This document shows positions 15,077 through 24,344 of a DNA stretch of 64,000 nucleotides, in pieces. Source of the stretch: Rosistilla ulvae (GTDB taxonomy: Bacteria; Planctomycetota; Planctomycetia; Pirellulales; Pirellulaceae). How positions within the stretch are numbered: the first letter of the stretch is position 1; each line of letters opens with the position of its first letter. The stretch lies in assembly GCF_007741475.1 (NCBI RefSeq), contig NZ_CP036261.1, positions 5,147,798 through 5,211,797 of the forward strand, given 5' to 3'. The position numbers and the translations under genes are program-made. Under the pieces are notes generated by a model, which saw only the letters and a program-made list of their open reading frames with translations, had not been told where the DNA came from and searched no databases.

Positions 15077-16213
15077 ATGCACCATCTTTCCTCCAAACAC
15101 GACAGCGTGGTGATCACAGGCGTAGGCGTCTTGAGTCCTTGGGGCTCGGGCTTTGACTCGCTGCGGTCAGCCTTCGACCATGCCCACGCGTCCCCTCCGT
15201 CCGCCCCCACTACCGGCTTGCTCGACAGCTATTCGGGTTCGATCGACGACTTTGGCACGCTGCCGCTCGACCGCAAACGCAGCCTGCGAAAATCGATGAA
15301 GCTGATGAATCGCGAAACGCAACTTGGCGTGGCGGCAGCCTTTCAAGCGATCCAGGATTCCGATCTCGATGCCGCGGCCTACGATCCCGATCGCGTTGGC
15401 GTTTGTTTTGGAGCGGGCAATGTCGAAGTCCGCCCCGAGGATTTTGTTGCCGGCGTGCAAGCCTGTGGCGAATCGTCCCCCGAAATGATCGAAGCCGCCT
15501 GGGGTTCGCTGGGCATCCCCCACGTGGATCCACTGTGGGTGCTGCGAGTCTTGCCGAACATGCCAGCCTGCCACATCGCAATCAGCTGCGATTACCGCGG
15601 CCCCAACAACACGATCACCCAAGCAGAGGCGTCGGCGAACCTAGCCATCCAAGAAGCCAAGTACCATTTATTGGACGACGAAGCCGATGCGATGATCGTC
15701 GGCAGCACGGGGACCACGATCCGCATCGACGGGGCTAGCGAAACCGACGGTTCCGAAGGGGCCGCGGCTTTTGTGATCGAACGACTCGAAAGAGCTCAAC
15801 AGCGGGGAGCGACGATCTATGGTGAGGTGTTGGGGATCGGCAGCAGTTGTGTGATCGACGCGACGATGGTCCCCAAGCCAGACGAGGCGGCTAACAACGC
15901 GATTCGCGCATCGTTAGCCCAGTCGCACCTATCGGACAACGGCGGCGTTCAGTTTACTGTCATCAACGACCAACGCGGTTCCGCCGCGATCGATCGCGTA
16001 CTCGAATCGCGGCCGACCGATTCGCTGAACCTGGCCGATTGGATCGGCCAGGTCGACGCTGGAAGCGGCGCGATCGGCCTCGCCGTCGCGCTACAGCGAC
16101 TGGCCGCATCGGACGCCTCCGCCACGCGATCGGCGATCAACATTGGCATTACTCACAACGGTCTGGCAAGCTGCTTGACCATCCGCAATCTTCAATCGTC
16201 GCGAGCCGCATGA
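15077..16213 (+). CDS. Ketosynthase-fold protein lacking catalytic residues (KS-beta / chain-length-factor-like)
   Basis: 378 residues with the thiolase-fold ketosynthase start VVITGVGVLSPWG. At the nucleophile elbow the sequence is GPNNTITQAEASAN, so the catalytic Cys is replaced by Glu (about residue 184). The first His motif (NAHGTGT in active enzymes) reads VINDQRGSA, and the second (GHxxxxxG) begins GQ. All three catalytic positions are therefore lost. The downstream gene is an intact ketosynthase starting inside this gene's stop codon (ATGA), the arrangement of KS-alpha/KS-beta heterodimers of type II polyketide, aryl-polyene and related pathways, where the inactive partner shapes chain length. 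Glu in place of the usual Gln is unusual. No acyl carrier protein or ketoreductase gene is adjacent. Confidence 0.85.
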   Translation: MHHLSSKHDSVVITGVGVLSPWGSGFDSLRSAFDHAHASPPSAPTTGLLDSYSGSIDDFGTLPLDRKRSLRKSMKLMNRETQLGVAAAFQAIQDSDLDAAAYDPDRVGVCFGAGNVEVRPEDFVAGVQACGESSPEMIEAAWGSLGIPHVDPLWVLRVLPNMPACHIAISCDYRGPNNTITQAEASANLAIQEAKYHLLDDEADAMIVGSTGTTIRIDGASETDGSEGAAAFVIERLERAQQRGATIYGEVLGIGSSCVIDATMVPKPDEAANNAIRASLAQSHLSDNGGVQFTVINDQRGSAAIDRVLESRPTDSLNLADWIGQVDAGSGAIGLAVALQRLAASDASATRSAINIGITHNGLASCLTIRNLQSSRAA

Positions 16214-17526
16214 TGCACCGCCGTGTAGTGATCACAGGAATGGGCGTCGTCACGCCGCTGGGCCATCGACTCGATACCTTCTGGCAGAACCTGACGTCGG
16301 GTCGTTCGGGAGTCGGCCCGATTTCGACGTTTGATGCCTCCAACTTTCCCGTTCGCATCGCGGCGGAAGTGCCGGCGTCGTGGTCGTTGGAGAGTGTTGG
16401 CGAAAACCCGCGACAATGGGCTGGCGCGCCGCGTCAGTCGAGTTTTGCGCTGGCGGCCGGGATTTCCGCAGTTCGTGATTCAGGGATCGAACTCGACCGC
16501 TTCGATCCGTTGCTGTCGGGAGTCTATCTCGGCTGCGGCGAGCCGTTTACGCCGTTCGCTCCACTTGTCGGTTCGATCTCGCAATCGATCGCCGACCAGA
16601 AGTTCAACTCCGCAACATTCACCGACACCGCACTGCGGCTGTTCGATCCTCAATCGCAGCGTCAATTCGATCCCAAGATGCCGGCGATCTCGCTCGCCGC
16701 ACGATTCAATCTGCAAGGTCCCAGCGTTAACTGCATCGCGGCATGTGTCTCGTCGTCGCAGGCGATCGGACAAGCGGTTCGAATGATCCGGCGTGGCGAG
16801 GTCAACACGATGTTGTGCGGCGGAGCCCACAGCTGCATCAACGAATTGGGCGTGACGGGGTTCAGCCGTCTTTCGGCCCTCAGTCAACACAACGATTCAC
16901 CGACGCAAGCATCGCGACCATTTGATCGCAACCGCGATGGGTTTGTGATCGGCGAGGGAGGCGCCGTCTTTGTCGCCGAAGAATACGAACAAGCGCGCCG
17001 CCGCGGAGCTCACATCTACGCCGAGGTCACCGGGTACGGATCGGCGCAAGATGCATTTCGCGTGACTGACACGCATCCCCAAGGACGGGGCAGCGTTCAA
17101 GCGATTCGGCGAGCGTTAAAAGATGCCGGCATCGACGGCCAAGAACTCAGCTATATCAACGCTCACGGCACCGGAACCGTCTTAAACGACAAGGTCGAAA
17201 CTCATTCGATCAAGACCGCCCTGGGATCGGCTGCCTATGACGTGCCGGTCTCCAGCAGCAAGAGCATGTTAGGGCATGCGACCACCGCGTGCGGAGCGAT
17301 CGAATTGGCTGTCGCGCTGCTGGCGATGCAGTCCAACACGTTGCCACCGACGATCAATTTTGACGATCCCGATCCGGCGTGCGATCTGGACTACGTGCCC
17401 AACGTGGCTCGCGACGTCCAATGTCAACATATCCTCAGCAACAACATTGGCTTTGGTGGACAAAACGCGGCGTTGATCGTGTCGCGAGTAAGCGAACCGC
17501 GAACGTGTTGCCAGCACGCCGCCTGA
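16210..17526 (+). CDS. Beta-ketoacyl-ACP synthase, FabF-like (KS-alpha)
   Basis: 438 residues with the start MMHRRVVITGMGVVTPLG. The catalytic Cys is in IAACVSSS (about 179), the two His are in NAHGTGT (about 319) and GHATTACG (about 356), so it should condense malonyl- and acyl-thioesters. A start at 16210 is chosen because it overlaps the stop of the inactive partner gene (ATGA) and begins the family N-terminus; upstream in-frame codons lie within the partner. Length is normal for FabF (about 410-440). As no other fatty-acid or polyketide gene adjoins, the acyl carrier protein and product are unknown. Confidence 0.92.
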   Translation: MMHRRVVITGMGVVTPLGHRLDTFWQNLTSGRSGVGPISTFDASNFPVRIAAEVPASWSLESVGENPRQWAGAPRQSSFALAAGISAVRDSGIELDRFDPLLSGVYLGCGEPFTPFAPLVGSISQSIADQKFNSATFTDTALRLFDPQSQRQFDPKMPAISLAARFNLQGPSVNCIAACVSSSQAIGQAVRMIRRGEVNTMLCGGAHSCINELGVTGFSRLSALSQHNDSPTQASRPFDRNRDGFVIGEGGAVFVAEEYEQARRRGAHIYAEVTGYGSAQDAFRVTDTHPQGRGSVQAIRRALKDAGIDGQELSYINAHGTGTVLNDKVETHSIKTALGSAAYDVPVSSSKSMLGHATTACGAIELAVALLAMQSNTLPPTINFDDPDPACDLDYVPNVARDVQCQHILSNNIGFGGQNAALIVSRVSEPRTCCQHAA

Positions 17527-17553
17527 AGGGATTGATGGCGGCAAACGGTGCGT

Positions 17554-18474
17554 CTATCCGACAGGTTCTACGCTCCGCCACGCTTCCCAAGCCTGTTCCA
17601 AGCGATTGGTGAACTTCTTCGACGAAGTGGCGAACAGCCGCTTGCCCAGTTTGCGAGCCTGTTTCTGCAATTTCGCACGGCGTCGATCGATCGACCGCAT
17701 CAGTTTTTCAAACGCGTTGGCCCCGCGCAGCTTTTCGAAATCGGGATGTTGCGCGAGCAATTGGTGCAAGACAACCAGGTCGTGGTCGTCCCCCAATAGA
17801 TCGGTCAAGCGTTTTAACTGTTTCGCACGGATGCTCAACTTCGATTTACTGAGATCGCGCAACATCAAGACTTGATACCACTGATACTTGGCATGCTTTC
17901 GCCAATCGTGTAGATGCTCGTCGGTCGGCTGCTTGCGAGCCGCCAGCATCGCCCTCGCGCCGCGACGATAAGTCTTGGCGAACCCTGGTCCGATCGCTGC
18001 AAAACCCTCGTCCGCACAAGTCCATTGGGGCACTCGGTCGAGAGCAGCTTGCATGTCTTGAATCGCTTCGACGAAGAACGGCTGCCAATCCAACGGCCCC
18101 GTGCTGGCGACTTCGCTTCGTTTCGATAACACCTTGTTCACGCGGTCCATGAACTTCCGCGGCAGCGATTGAGCTCCGTGCTGGCGCAGCAGGTCGAACG
18201 CCTCGAGCGTCGCGTCGGCATCGCGCAGGCCCGACAGCTTGCGTGACGCATCGCGAAACCAAGCGTTCTCGCGATCGTACACGTCCCCGATCCCTGGCCT
18301 GACCATCCGCAACATCCCGCGAATCATCTTGCATCGCTTGCGGACATCGTGAACGACTTCGGCGCGATCGAGCTGTGGATCGGACAAGTCGTCGATCGAA
18401 CGTTGGAGATAGGTCCGGGCGATCCGCTGAATTCCCTCTTGCACCGACTCGTCGACACGCAACCGAATCTTCAT
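17554..18474 (-). CDS. CHAD-domain protein
   Basis: 306 residues from the ATG at 18474 (MKIRLRVDESVQEG); a start at 18495 would add seven. The helical CHAD pattern is clear: VVHDVRKRCKMIRGMLRMVR, the conserved RDASRKLSGLRDADATLEAF, HDWRKHAKYQWYQVLML and LGDDHDLVVLHQLL, all rich in His and basic residues. CHAD domains bind polyphosphate and are often linked to triphosphatase (CYTH) domains, which this protein lacks. It is convergent with the ketosynthase pair, 27 bases apart, and stands alone. Confidence 0.9.
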   Translation of the reverse strand: MKIRLRVDESVQEGIQRIARTYLQRSIDDLSDPQLDRAEVVHDVRKRCKMIRGMLRMVRPGIGDVYDRENAWFRDASRKLSGLRDADATLEAFDLLRQHGAQSLPRKFMDRVNKVLSKRSEVASTGPLDWQPFFVEAIQDMQAALDRVPQWTCADEGFAAIGPGFAKTYRRGARAMLAARKQPTDEHLHDWRKHAKYQWYQVLMLRDLSKSKLSIRAKQLKRLTDLLGDDHDLVVLHQLLAQHPDFEKLRGANAFEKLMRSIDRRRAKLQKQARKLGKRLFATSSKKFTNRLEQAWEAWRSVEPVG

Positions 18475-18945
18475 GTTCCAAATCCTTGAGGTCAAATAGC
18501 GCCGCGAGAGATTCTCGCAAACGTCATGGTTTCATAATACCAACGGCGAGCCGCAAATAACGTCGGTTCAGCCACGAGCAAGGCTAGTTCGCCTACAACA
18601 GCCAGCACGCCCTGTGCCAACCGAAACCTTCAAAATTCCGCCTGACCAACCGATACGAACGCAAATCACCCGCAGCGATAGCGTTTGCGAAAGTGCAGCA
18701 AATTCACTTTTGTGCAAATTTCAAGAAGACATCGCCAAACTACCCACCCCCCCAGTTTACACAGGCACAATATCTGTACAATTGTCCCCGTATTCAGGGT
18801 TGCCAGCTCGTTACGCGGCACCCGGAGTGCGGGGCAAAACCAACCAATCTTACGGAAATACTCTTACATCAAATGGATCAGCCTGCACCGCACTGCACTG
18901 CAGTTCGTACATTTTCACCACGGATTTGAGAGGCACTAGATCATC
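18475..18945. other. Intergenic region without a supported gene
   Basis: About 470 bases, visibly more AT-rich than the neighbouring genes. Several short overlapping frames exist, but none has coding character or a recognisable motif. A run of Cs occurs near 18750. I see no structured RNA that I could name. Confidence 0.5.
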
Positions 18946-19218
18946 ATGGAACAATTCTACTACCACCAGAATTGTAAGGTTTGTGGACGTCCAATGATCG
19001 TTTCGAGCGAATTGCTCAATGCGGCAATCCGCTGCGGTCACTGTGGAGCAATTTGCGATTCGCCGCAGGTCGAACACTCGCAATCCCCCCCGTTGCGGCC
19101 ACGACTGAACAGCGGAAGCGTCGCCAGGTCGAACTCCCGCGAACAGGTCGGCCGCGTCGCCGCATTGTTGCGATCGATCGCGCCGTTGCGATCATTCGAG
19201 GCTCCGCTAATTCTTTAG
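18946..19218 (+). CDS. Small zinc-ribbon protein, unknown function
   Basis: 90 residues. The first 35 residues hold two CxxC pairs (CKVCGRP and CGHCGAI), a typical zinc ribbon; the remainder is Arg/Ser-rich with no motif. No ribosome binding site is evident, which is common in this genome. The cysteine spacing is the only positive evidence that it is a gene. Confidence 0.45.
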   Translation: MEQFYYHQNCKVCGRPMIVSSELLNAAIRCGHCGAICDSPQVEHSQSPPLRPRLNSGSVARSNSREQVGRVAALLRSIAPLRSFEAPLIL

Positions 19219-19268
19219 CGGCCGCGGAAATGCCGGTAGATTCCGCCGGTTGTTGGTGTTCCAGCTAA

Positions 19269-19308
19269 CGCAAGCCACTGGCTTGCGATCGTGTCGCTTC
19301 GAAAGCGA
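19269..19308. repeat. Two consecutive perfect 7-bp hairpins
   Basis: GCAAGCC-act-GGCTTGC at 19269-19285 is followed by GTCGCTT-cga-AAGCGAC at 19292-19308. They lie in the 280-base non-coding stretch before the cytochrome gene. They are not followed by a T-run, so a terminator role is unlikely; they look like intergenic palindromic elements. Confidence 0.5.
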
Positions 19309-19499
19309 CTAGCAGTTATCCGGATTGAGGGCTGGTGGGAAGTCGCTGAAGCATTTGGTCGGCTCTCAAACGCTGGCGAGAAATCGATGTCGGTGTATAA
19401 TTTGGACTGCCCACCCGATGTCTGAGAGCGTAAAAATGGACGCCTTCACAATGTCCGAAGGCAACTTACGCCCCCGCCAACTTGCTCGCCCAGCACTTC

Positions 19500-22130
19500 A
19501 TGCATACACGCCCCCCAATACAGTTTCAGATCGCACTTTTGGTAGCGTTTTTGGCCACCAACGCAGCTCGTGGCGAGGATACTGCCGCCGCCGAGACCTT
19601 CTTCGAAAGCAAGGTCCGGCCGCTGTTGATCGAACGCTGCTATGAGTGCCATTCGCGCGAGTTCGATGAGGCGCAGGGCGGCTTGCGAGTCGATTCGGCT
19701 GCGGCGTTGGCCAAGGGGGGTTCGCGAGGGGCCGCGATCGTTGCCGGCGATTCGGCGAAAAGCCTGCTGGTCAAAGCCGTTCTGTACGACGATGGGTCGA
19801 TGCAGATGCCTCCCGAAGGCAAGTTGAAGGACGAAGAAATCGAGATCCTTCGCAAATGGGTCGCCAACGGCGCCTACGATCCACGGGTCGACGACACGCC
19901 CGACGCAGAAGAACCACAGATCGATTGGCGTCAGCACTGGGCTTTCCAACCACCGCAACAAGCTGCCGCGGTCGACAAGATCGATCCTCGCAGCGACGAT
20001 CCGATCGATGCGGTCGCCCTCGACAGGATGGCTCGCGAAGGAATCGAATCGAGCGGACCAACCGATCGCGAAACCTGGCTGCGACGCGTCTATTTCGATC
20101 TCATCGGTCTGCCACCGACGCGCGACGAGATCGACAGCTTTCTTGCCTCGGAACGTCCCGACGCCGCGCGCCGCGTCGTCGATAACCTTTTGGCCCGTCC
20201 CGAATATGGCGAGCGTTGGGGGCGGCACTGGATGGACGTCGCCCGTTATGCCGACACCGTTGGCTACGCTCCGGCGAAGCGGGAACCGCGATTGTTGGAG
20301 AGCGAGAATTATCGCGACTGGCTGATCCGCGTTTACAACGACGATATGCCGTTCGATCGCCAGGTCACGTTGCAACTGGCCGCCGATACGATCGACCCCA
20401 AAAACGAACAGGGCGATCTCGACGCGATGGGCTTCCTGACGATCGGTCGCCGCTTTTTGAGCAACGAAGACATCGTCGACGACCGCATCGATGTCGTCAC
20501 CCGCGGCTTACTGGGCCTGACGGTTCAGTGCGCTCGTTGCCACGACCATAAATTCGATCCGATTCCAACGATGGATTACTACTCGTTGGTGGGCGTGATG
20601 AAAAGCAGCGAGTATCGCGACGACCTGCCATCGAAACTGGCGTTGTTCGATAAAGAGAAGACGACCGACCATCCGGTCTGGGTTCGCGGCCAGCGTGGAA
20701 ATCGCGGCCCGATCGCGCCGCGGCGTTTCCTGACCGCGCTGCATGGCGACGAACCTCCCAAGTTTACGCACGGCAGCGGCCGCTTGGATCTCGCTCAAGC
20801 GATCGTCGACCACAACAATCCGCTCACACGACGCGTACTCGTCAATCGTGTCTGGATGCATCTGATGGGTAAGCCGATCGTCGGCACGCCCAGCGACTAC
20901 GGCGTCCGAACCGAACTGCCAGTGCAGGCGGCGGTCTTGGATGATCTGGCCGTCGATTTTGCTGAGCAGGGCGACAGCATCAAACACTTGGTCCGGCGGA
21001 TTGCGAACTCGTATCTGTACCGACAATCGAGCCAAGTCGCTCCGGAGGTCGTCCAACGCGATCCCGACAACTGGTACTTCGCTCGCGGTATCGCACGACG
21101 TCGCGATTTCGAATCGCTCCGCGACACAATCCTCGCCTCCGCCGGTCAACTTGATTTACAAAAGGGGGGCGCACCGGTCGTAATCAGCGATGGCTCACCT
21201 CAATCGCGACGAACGGTTTACGCCTTCATCGATCGACAGAAATTGCCCGCCTTGTTCCGCGTCTTCGATGTCGCCAGCCCCGATGCGCACGAACCACAGC
21301 GGTACTACACCACGGTTCCTCAACAATCGCTGTATCTGATGAACAGCCCGTTCATCCTGGATGCCAGCATCAAAGTCGCCAACGTGGCGACGCGGGGACT
21401 GCCGGCCGAATCGCTCGACCAAAAAATTAACGCCTTGTTCCTGCGAGTGCTGAAACGCCAACCGACGGCCGAAGAGCTGCGGTATGCGATCGAGTTCTGC
21501 CAATCTCCGATCGATCCAGCCACCGTCCCCGTCTCGCCTGCCTCGGCGTGGGACTACGGATACGGCAACTTTGACGAAACCCGAACGCACATCCCCGATT
21601 TCAAACGCCTGCCCCACTTCCAAAAGGGACGCTGGGCCGGTGGACCGAAGATTCCGGACGAGCACCTTCAATACACATCGTTGACGCCGACCGGAGGCCA
21701 TCCCGGCGACGTACTCGCTTCGGTCCGGCGGTGGACCGCGCCGCAAACCGGCGAGGTCACAATTTCATGTGAGATGAAGCATCCCAGCGACAAAGGGGAT
21801 GGCGTGCGGATGTCGATCGCCTCCGCTGGCAAGGTGCTGTTCGAAGAGCTGTTGATGAATTCCGAACAATCGGTGCGGGAGCTTGTCGTCCAAGTAAAGG
21901 AAGGGCAAGTGATCGACTTCGTCGCCGAAGACAACATCTCGACGGCGTTTGATTCGTATCAATGGACCATTCAAATCCGCTTCCAAAGCGATCGCGGCGT
22001 GATCGCGGATTTCGATTCGAAAACCGACTTCAGCGGCAACCCCGATGGCAAGCAGCCGCGTCTGCTGACTCGCTTCGAACAACTCGCCCACGCCTTGCTG
22101 ATTAGCAACGAACTAACTTTTATTGACTGA
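19500..22130 (+). CDS. Planctomycete cytochrome (PSCyt1) DUF1549/DUF1553 protein
   Basis: 876 residues from the ATG at 19500 (a TTG at 19482 is possible). A signal peptide is followed by a PSCyt1-type domain with one c-type haem motif, CYECH (about 47-51), then DUF1549 (LDRMAREGIESSGPTDRETW, RWGRHWMDVARYADT) and DUF1553 (LVNRVWMHLMGKPIVGTPSDYG, QSLYLMNSPF). Near the C-terminus (about 720-830) is a beta-rich insert resembling a carbohydrate-binding or jelly-roll module. These proteins are exported and almost exclusive to Planctomycetota, often linked to glycan or sulfatase loci; their reaction is unknown. The next gene is the usual DUF1501 partner. Confidence 0.93.
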   Translation: MHTRPPIQFQIALLVAFLATNAARGEDTAAAETFFESKVRPLLIERCYECHSREFDEAQGGLRVDSAAALAKGGSRGAAIVAGDSAKSLLVKAVLYDDGSMQMPPEGKLKDEEIEILRKWVANGAYDPRVDDTPDAEEPQIDWRQHWAFQPPQQAAAVDKIDPRSDDPIDAVALDRMAREGIESSGPTDRETWLRRVYFDLIGLPPTRDEIDSFLASERPDAARRVVDNLLARPEYGERWGRHWMDVARYADTVGYAPAKREPRLLESENYRDWLIRVYNDDMPFDRQVTLQLAADTIDPKNEQGDLDAMGFLTIGRRFLSNEDIVDDRIDVVTRGLLGLTVQCARCHDHKFDPIPTMDYYSLVGVMKSSEYRDDLPSKLALFDKEKTTDHPVWVRGQRGNRGPIAPRRFLTALHGDEPPKFTHGSGRLDLAQAIVDHNNPLTRRVLVNRVWMHLMGKPIVGTPSDYGVRTELPVQAAVLDDLAVDFAEQGDSIKHLVRRIANSYLYRQSSQVAPEVVQRDPDNWYFARGIARRRDFESLRDTILASAGQLDLQKGGAPVVISDGSPQSRRTVYAFIDRQKLPALFRVFDVASPDAHEPQRYYTTVPQQSLYLMNSPFILDASIKVANVATRGLPAESLDQKINALFLRVLKRQPTAEELRYAIEFCQSPIDPATVPVSPASAWDYGYGNFDETRTHIPDFKRLPHFQKGRWAGGPKIPDEHLQYTSLTPTGGHPGDVLASVRRWTAPQTGEVTISCEMKHPSDKGDGVRMSIASAGKVLFEELLMNSEQSVRELVVQVKEGQVIDFVAEDNISTAFDSYQWTIQIRFQSDRGVIADFDSKTDFSGNPDGKQPRLLTRFEQLAHALLISNELTFID

Positions 22131-22142
22131 GTGATCGCAACG

Positions 22143-23567
22143 ATGAATGCATTTAACAACTGTGGACTCTCGCGTCGCGAACTGCTTTGCCGCAGCGGAA
22201 TGGGCTTCGCATCGTTGGCACTAGCCGACCTGATGCATGGCGAAGCGGTCGCTGATTCGGTTGCCAATCCGCTGCTCCCCAAGCCGCCTCAGTTTCCGGC
22301 GAAGGCGAAACGGGTGATCCATCTGTTCATGAACGGTGGGCCCAGCCATGTCGATACGTTCGACCCGAAACCCGAACTGCAAAAGCGCTCCGGCCAACCG
22401 TTGGACGGCGGCAACCTGAAGACCGAACGCCCGACCGGTGCCTTGTTGGGATCACCCTTCAAATTCCAGCGGTATGGCGAGAGCGGGATCGAGGTCAGCG
22501 AGCTGTTCAAGGAGACCGCGAAATCGATCGACGACATCGCCGTCATCCGCTCGATGCACGCCAACGTCCCGAACCATGAACCGTCGTTGATGCTGATGAA
22601 CACAGGCGAATCGCGTTTGATTCGCCCCAGCGTCGGATCGTGGATGACCTACGGATTGGGCACGGAAAACCAGAACCTGCCAGCCTTTGTTTCGATGTGC
22701 CCCGGCGGCTATCCGATCAAAGGGGCCCAGAACTGGCAGTCGGGCTTCCTGCCCGGCATCTACCAAGGAACCTACGTCGATTCGAACAATACACGAATCG
22801 AGAAGTTGATCGAAAACATTAACAACTTCCGCGTCTCTCGAGACGACCAACGACAACAACTCGATCTACTGAACCAGCTTAACGGGCTCCACCGATCGAC
22901 GCGGACCAGCGAACCGAAGTTGGAGAGCCGAATCCAGTCGTTCGAACTCGCCTATCGAATGCAGTCCGACGCGGCGGAAGCGTTCGACATCAATCGCGAA
23001 CCGAAGCATATCCTGGACATGTACGGTAAAGGCGTCCACGCGCGGCAGACATTGATCGCCCGGCGGCTTGTCGAACGCGGAGTTCGCTATGTTCAACTGT
23101 GGCATGGCGCGGGGCAACCATGGGACAATCACGACGATTTGGAAACGCGACACCGCGTTTTGGCGGGCCAATGCGATCAAGCCATCGGCGCGTTGTTGCG
23201 CGATCTGAAACAACGTGACATGCTCAAGGATACTCTTGTCATCTGGGGTGGTGAATTTGGGCGGACTCCCGTCGTCGAGATGCCCAAGGAAGGAACCAAC
23301 CAAGGCAAGATGAACGGCCGCGATCACAACCACCACGGCTTTACCGTCTGGATGGCGGGCGGCGGCGTCAAAGGCGGCTACGTGCACGGCAGCACCGATG
23401 AATTTGGCTTCAAAGCCGTGGAAGATCGTGTCCACGTACACGACCTGCACGCCACCATGTTGCATCTGTTAGGGTTCGATCACAAAAAGCTGACCTATCG
23501 CTACGCCGGCCGCGATTTCCGGCTGACCGATGTGCACGGCCGCGTCGTCGACGAACTGATCGCATAA
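22143..23567 (+). CDS. DUF1501 (sulfatase-like fold) exported protein
   Basis: 474 residues from the ATG at 22143, 12 bases after the preceding stop. The N-terminus has a twin-arginine-like export signal (LSRRELLCRSGMGFASLALADL). Characteristic DUF1501 segments include RVIHLFMNGGPSHVDTFDPKPEL, LVIWGGEFGRTP and GRDHNHHGFTVWMAGGGVKGG, the last contributing His/Asp residues of the alkaline-phosphatase-like fold. Together with the PSCyt1 gene it forms the standard two-gene planctomycete unit. Biochemical function is not known. Confidence 0.95.
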   Translation: MNAFNNCGLSRRELLCRSGMGFASLALADLMHGEAVADSVANPLLPKPPQFPAKAKRVIHLFMNGGPSHVDTFDPKPELQKRSGQPLDGGNLKTERPTGALLGSPFKFQRYGESGIEVSELFKETAKSIDDIAVIRSMHANVPNHEPSLMLMNTGESRLIRPSVGSWMTYGLGTENQNLPAFVSMCPGGYPIKGAQNWQSGFLPGIYQGTYVDSNNTRIEKLIENINNFRVSRDDQRQQLDLLNQLNGLHRSTRTSEPKLESRIQSFELAYRMQSDAAEAFDINREPKHILDMYGKGVHARQTLIARRLVERGVRYVQLWHGAGQPWDNHDDLETRHRVLAGQCDQAIGALLRDLKQRDMLKDTLVIWGGEFGRTPVVEMPKEGTNQGKMNGRDHNHHGFTVWMAGGGVKGGYVHGSTDEFGFKAVEDRVHVHDLHATMLHLLGFDHKKLTYRYAGRDFRLTDVHGRVVDELIA

Positions 23568-23735
23568 CGGAGGGTGTTCACGCCACCTTCACCACTCAAG
23601 CGAAGATGGTTTGAATCAACTTTTGATCGTAGAATGTAGGCTCGGTCGAAAACACGCCGAAGATGCCCCCGAACGGGCTTCGCACAAAAAGCATGTTGTC
23701 GGTCGTGAACCATCACTGAGAAAGCGAGAGTTGCG

Positions 23736-23978
23736 ATGTCCAGCATCCCTGTTGAATTGCCAGAGCACTTAGTTTCGTTTGTCTCCCAAGAAGCGGAGCG
23801 AGCCGGTTATTCTACGGCTGGTGAATACATCGCGGCGTTAGTTGCAGCAGCAAGTGAGAAGCAAGGCGAAACCGAACAAGCACTGATGGCAGGAATATCG
23901 AGCGGTGATCCCAAACCATGGACCGATGCCGAGTGGAACGCAATCAAAGAACGGGTGATCGCTAGAAGCGTCAAATGA
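23736..23978 (+). CDS. ParD-like antitoxin
   Basis: 80 residues. The N-terminal ribbon-helix-helix (SIPVELPEHLVSFVSQEAERAGYSTAGEYIAALV) would dimerise and bind the operator of its own promoter; the acidic C-terminal half would wrap the toxin. The stop at 23976-23978 is followed directly by the GTG of the toxin gene. This is the first of three ParDE-like modules within 7.5 kb. Confidence 0.88.
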   Translation: MSSIPVELPEHLVSFVSQEAERAGYSTAGEYIAALVAAASEKQGETEQALMAGISSGDPKPWTDAEWNAIKERVIARSVK

Positions 23979-24302
23979 GTGGCGAAGTTGAAACCAATCA
24001 TCCGGCGTCCCAAAGCCAGCGAGGATGTCGAATCGCACGCGATGTATGTTGCGGATGGCAGCATGGATGCTGCGTTGCGATTTGTTGAGAGAGCTGAGCA
24101 AACCATTAAAGGCTTGGCGTTATTTCCCCAAAGCGGAGCACCGTTCGTAAACAGCGTTCCCGATCTGGCAGGGATGAGAACGAAGTTGGTAAAGGATTTC
24201 CCCAACCACGTTGTGTTCTACGTGGAGCGAGAAGATTCAATCGAGGTAGTTAGAGTTCTCCGCGGTGGGCAGGACATGAATGCAGAAGCAACGAAAACCT
24301 AG
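23979..24302 (+). CDS. ParE/RelE-family toxin
   Basis: 107 residues starting at a GTG immediately after the antitoxin stop. The ParE fold is indicated by IIRRPKASEDVESHAMYVAD, LALFPQSGAPF and the C-terminal strands HVVFYVEREDSIEVVRVLRGGQDM. ParE toxins inhibit gyrase, RelE relatives cleave mRNA; the sequence alone does not separate the two, but the partner type favours ParE. It appears intact. Confidence 0.88.
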   Translation: MAKLKPIIRRPKASEDVESHAMYVADGSMDAALRFVERAEQTIKGLALFPQSGAPFVNSVPDLAGMRTKLVKDFPNHVVFYVEREDSIEVVRVLRGGQDMNAEATKT

Positions 24303-24344
24303 CGACCGACAATACGACAGACCACGACAGCGTACGGAGACTCG

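Noticed and set aside
18614-18997. 127-codon plus-strand frame in the AT-richer intergenic region
   Set aside because: No motif, odd composition, and it overlaps the better-supported zinc-ribbon frame.
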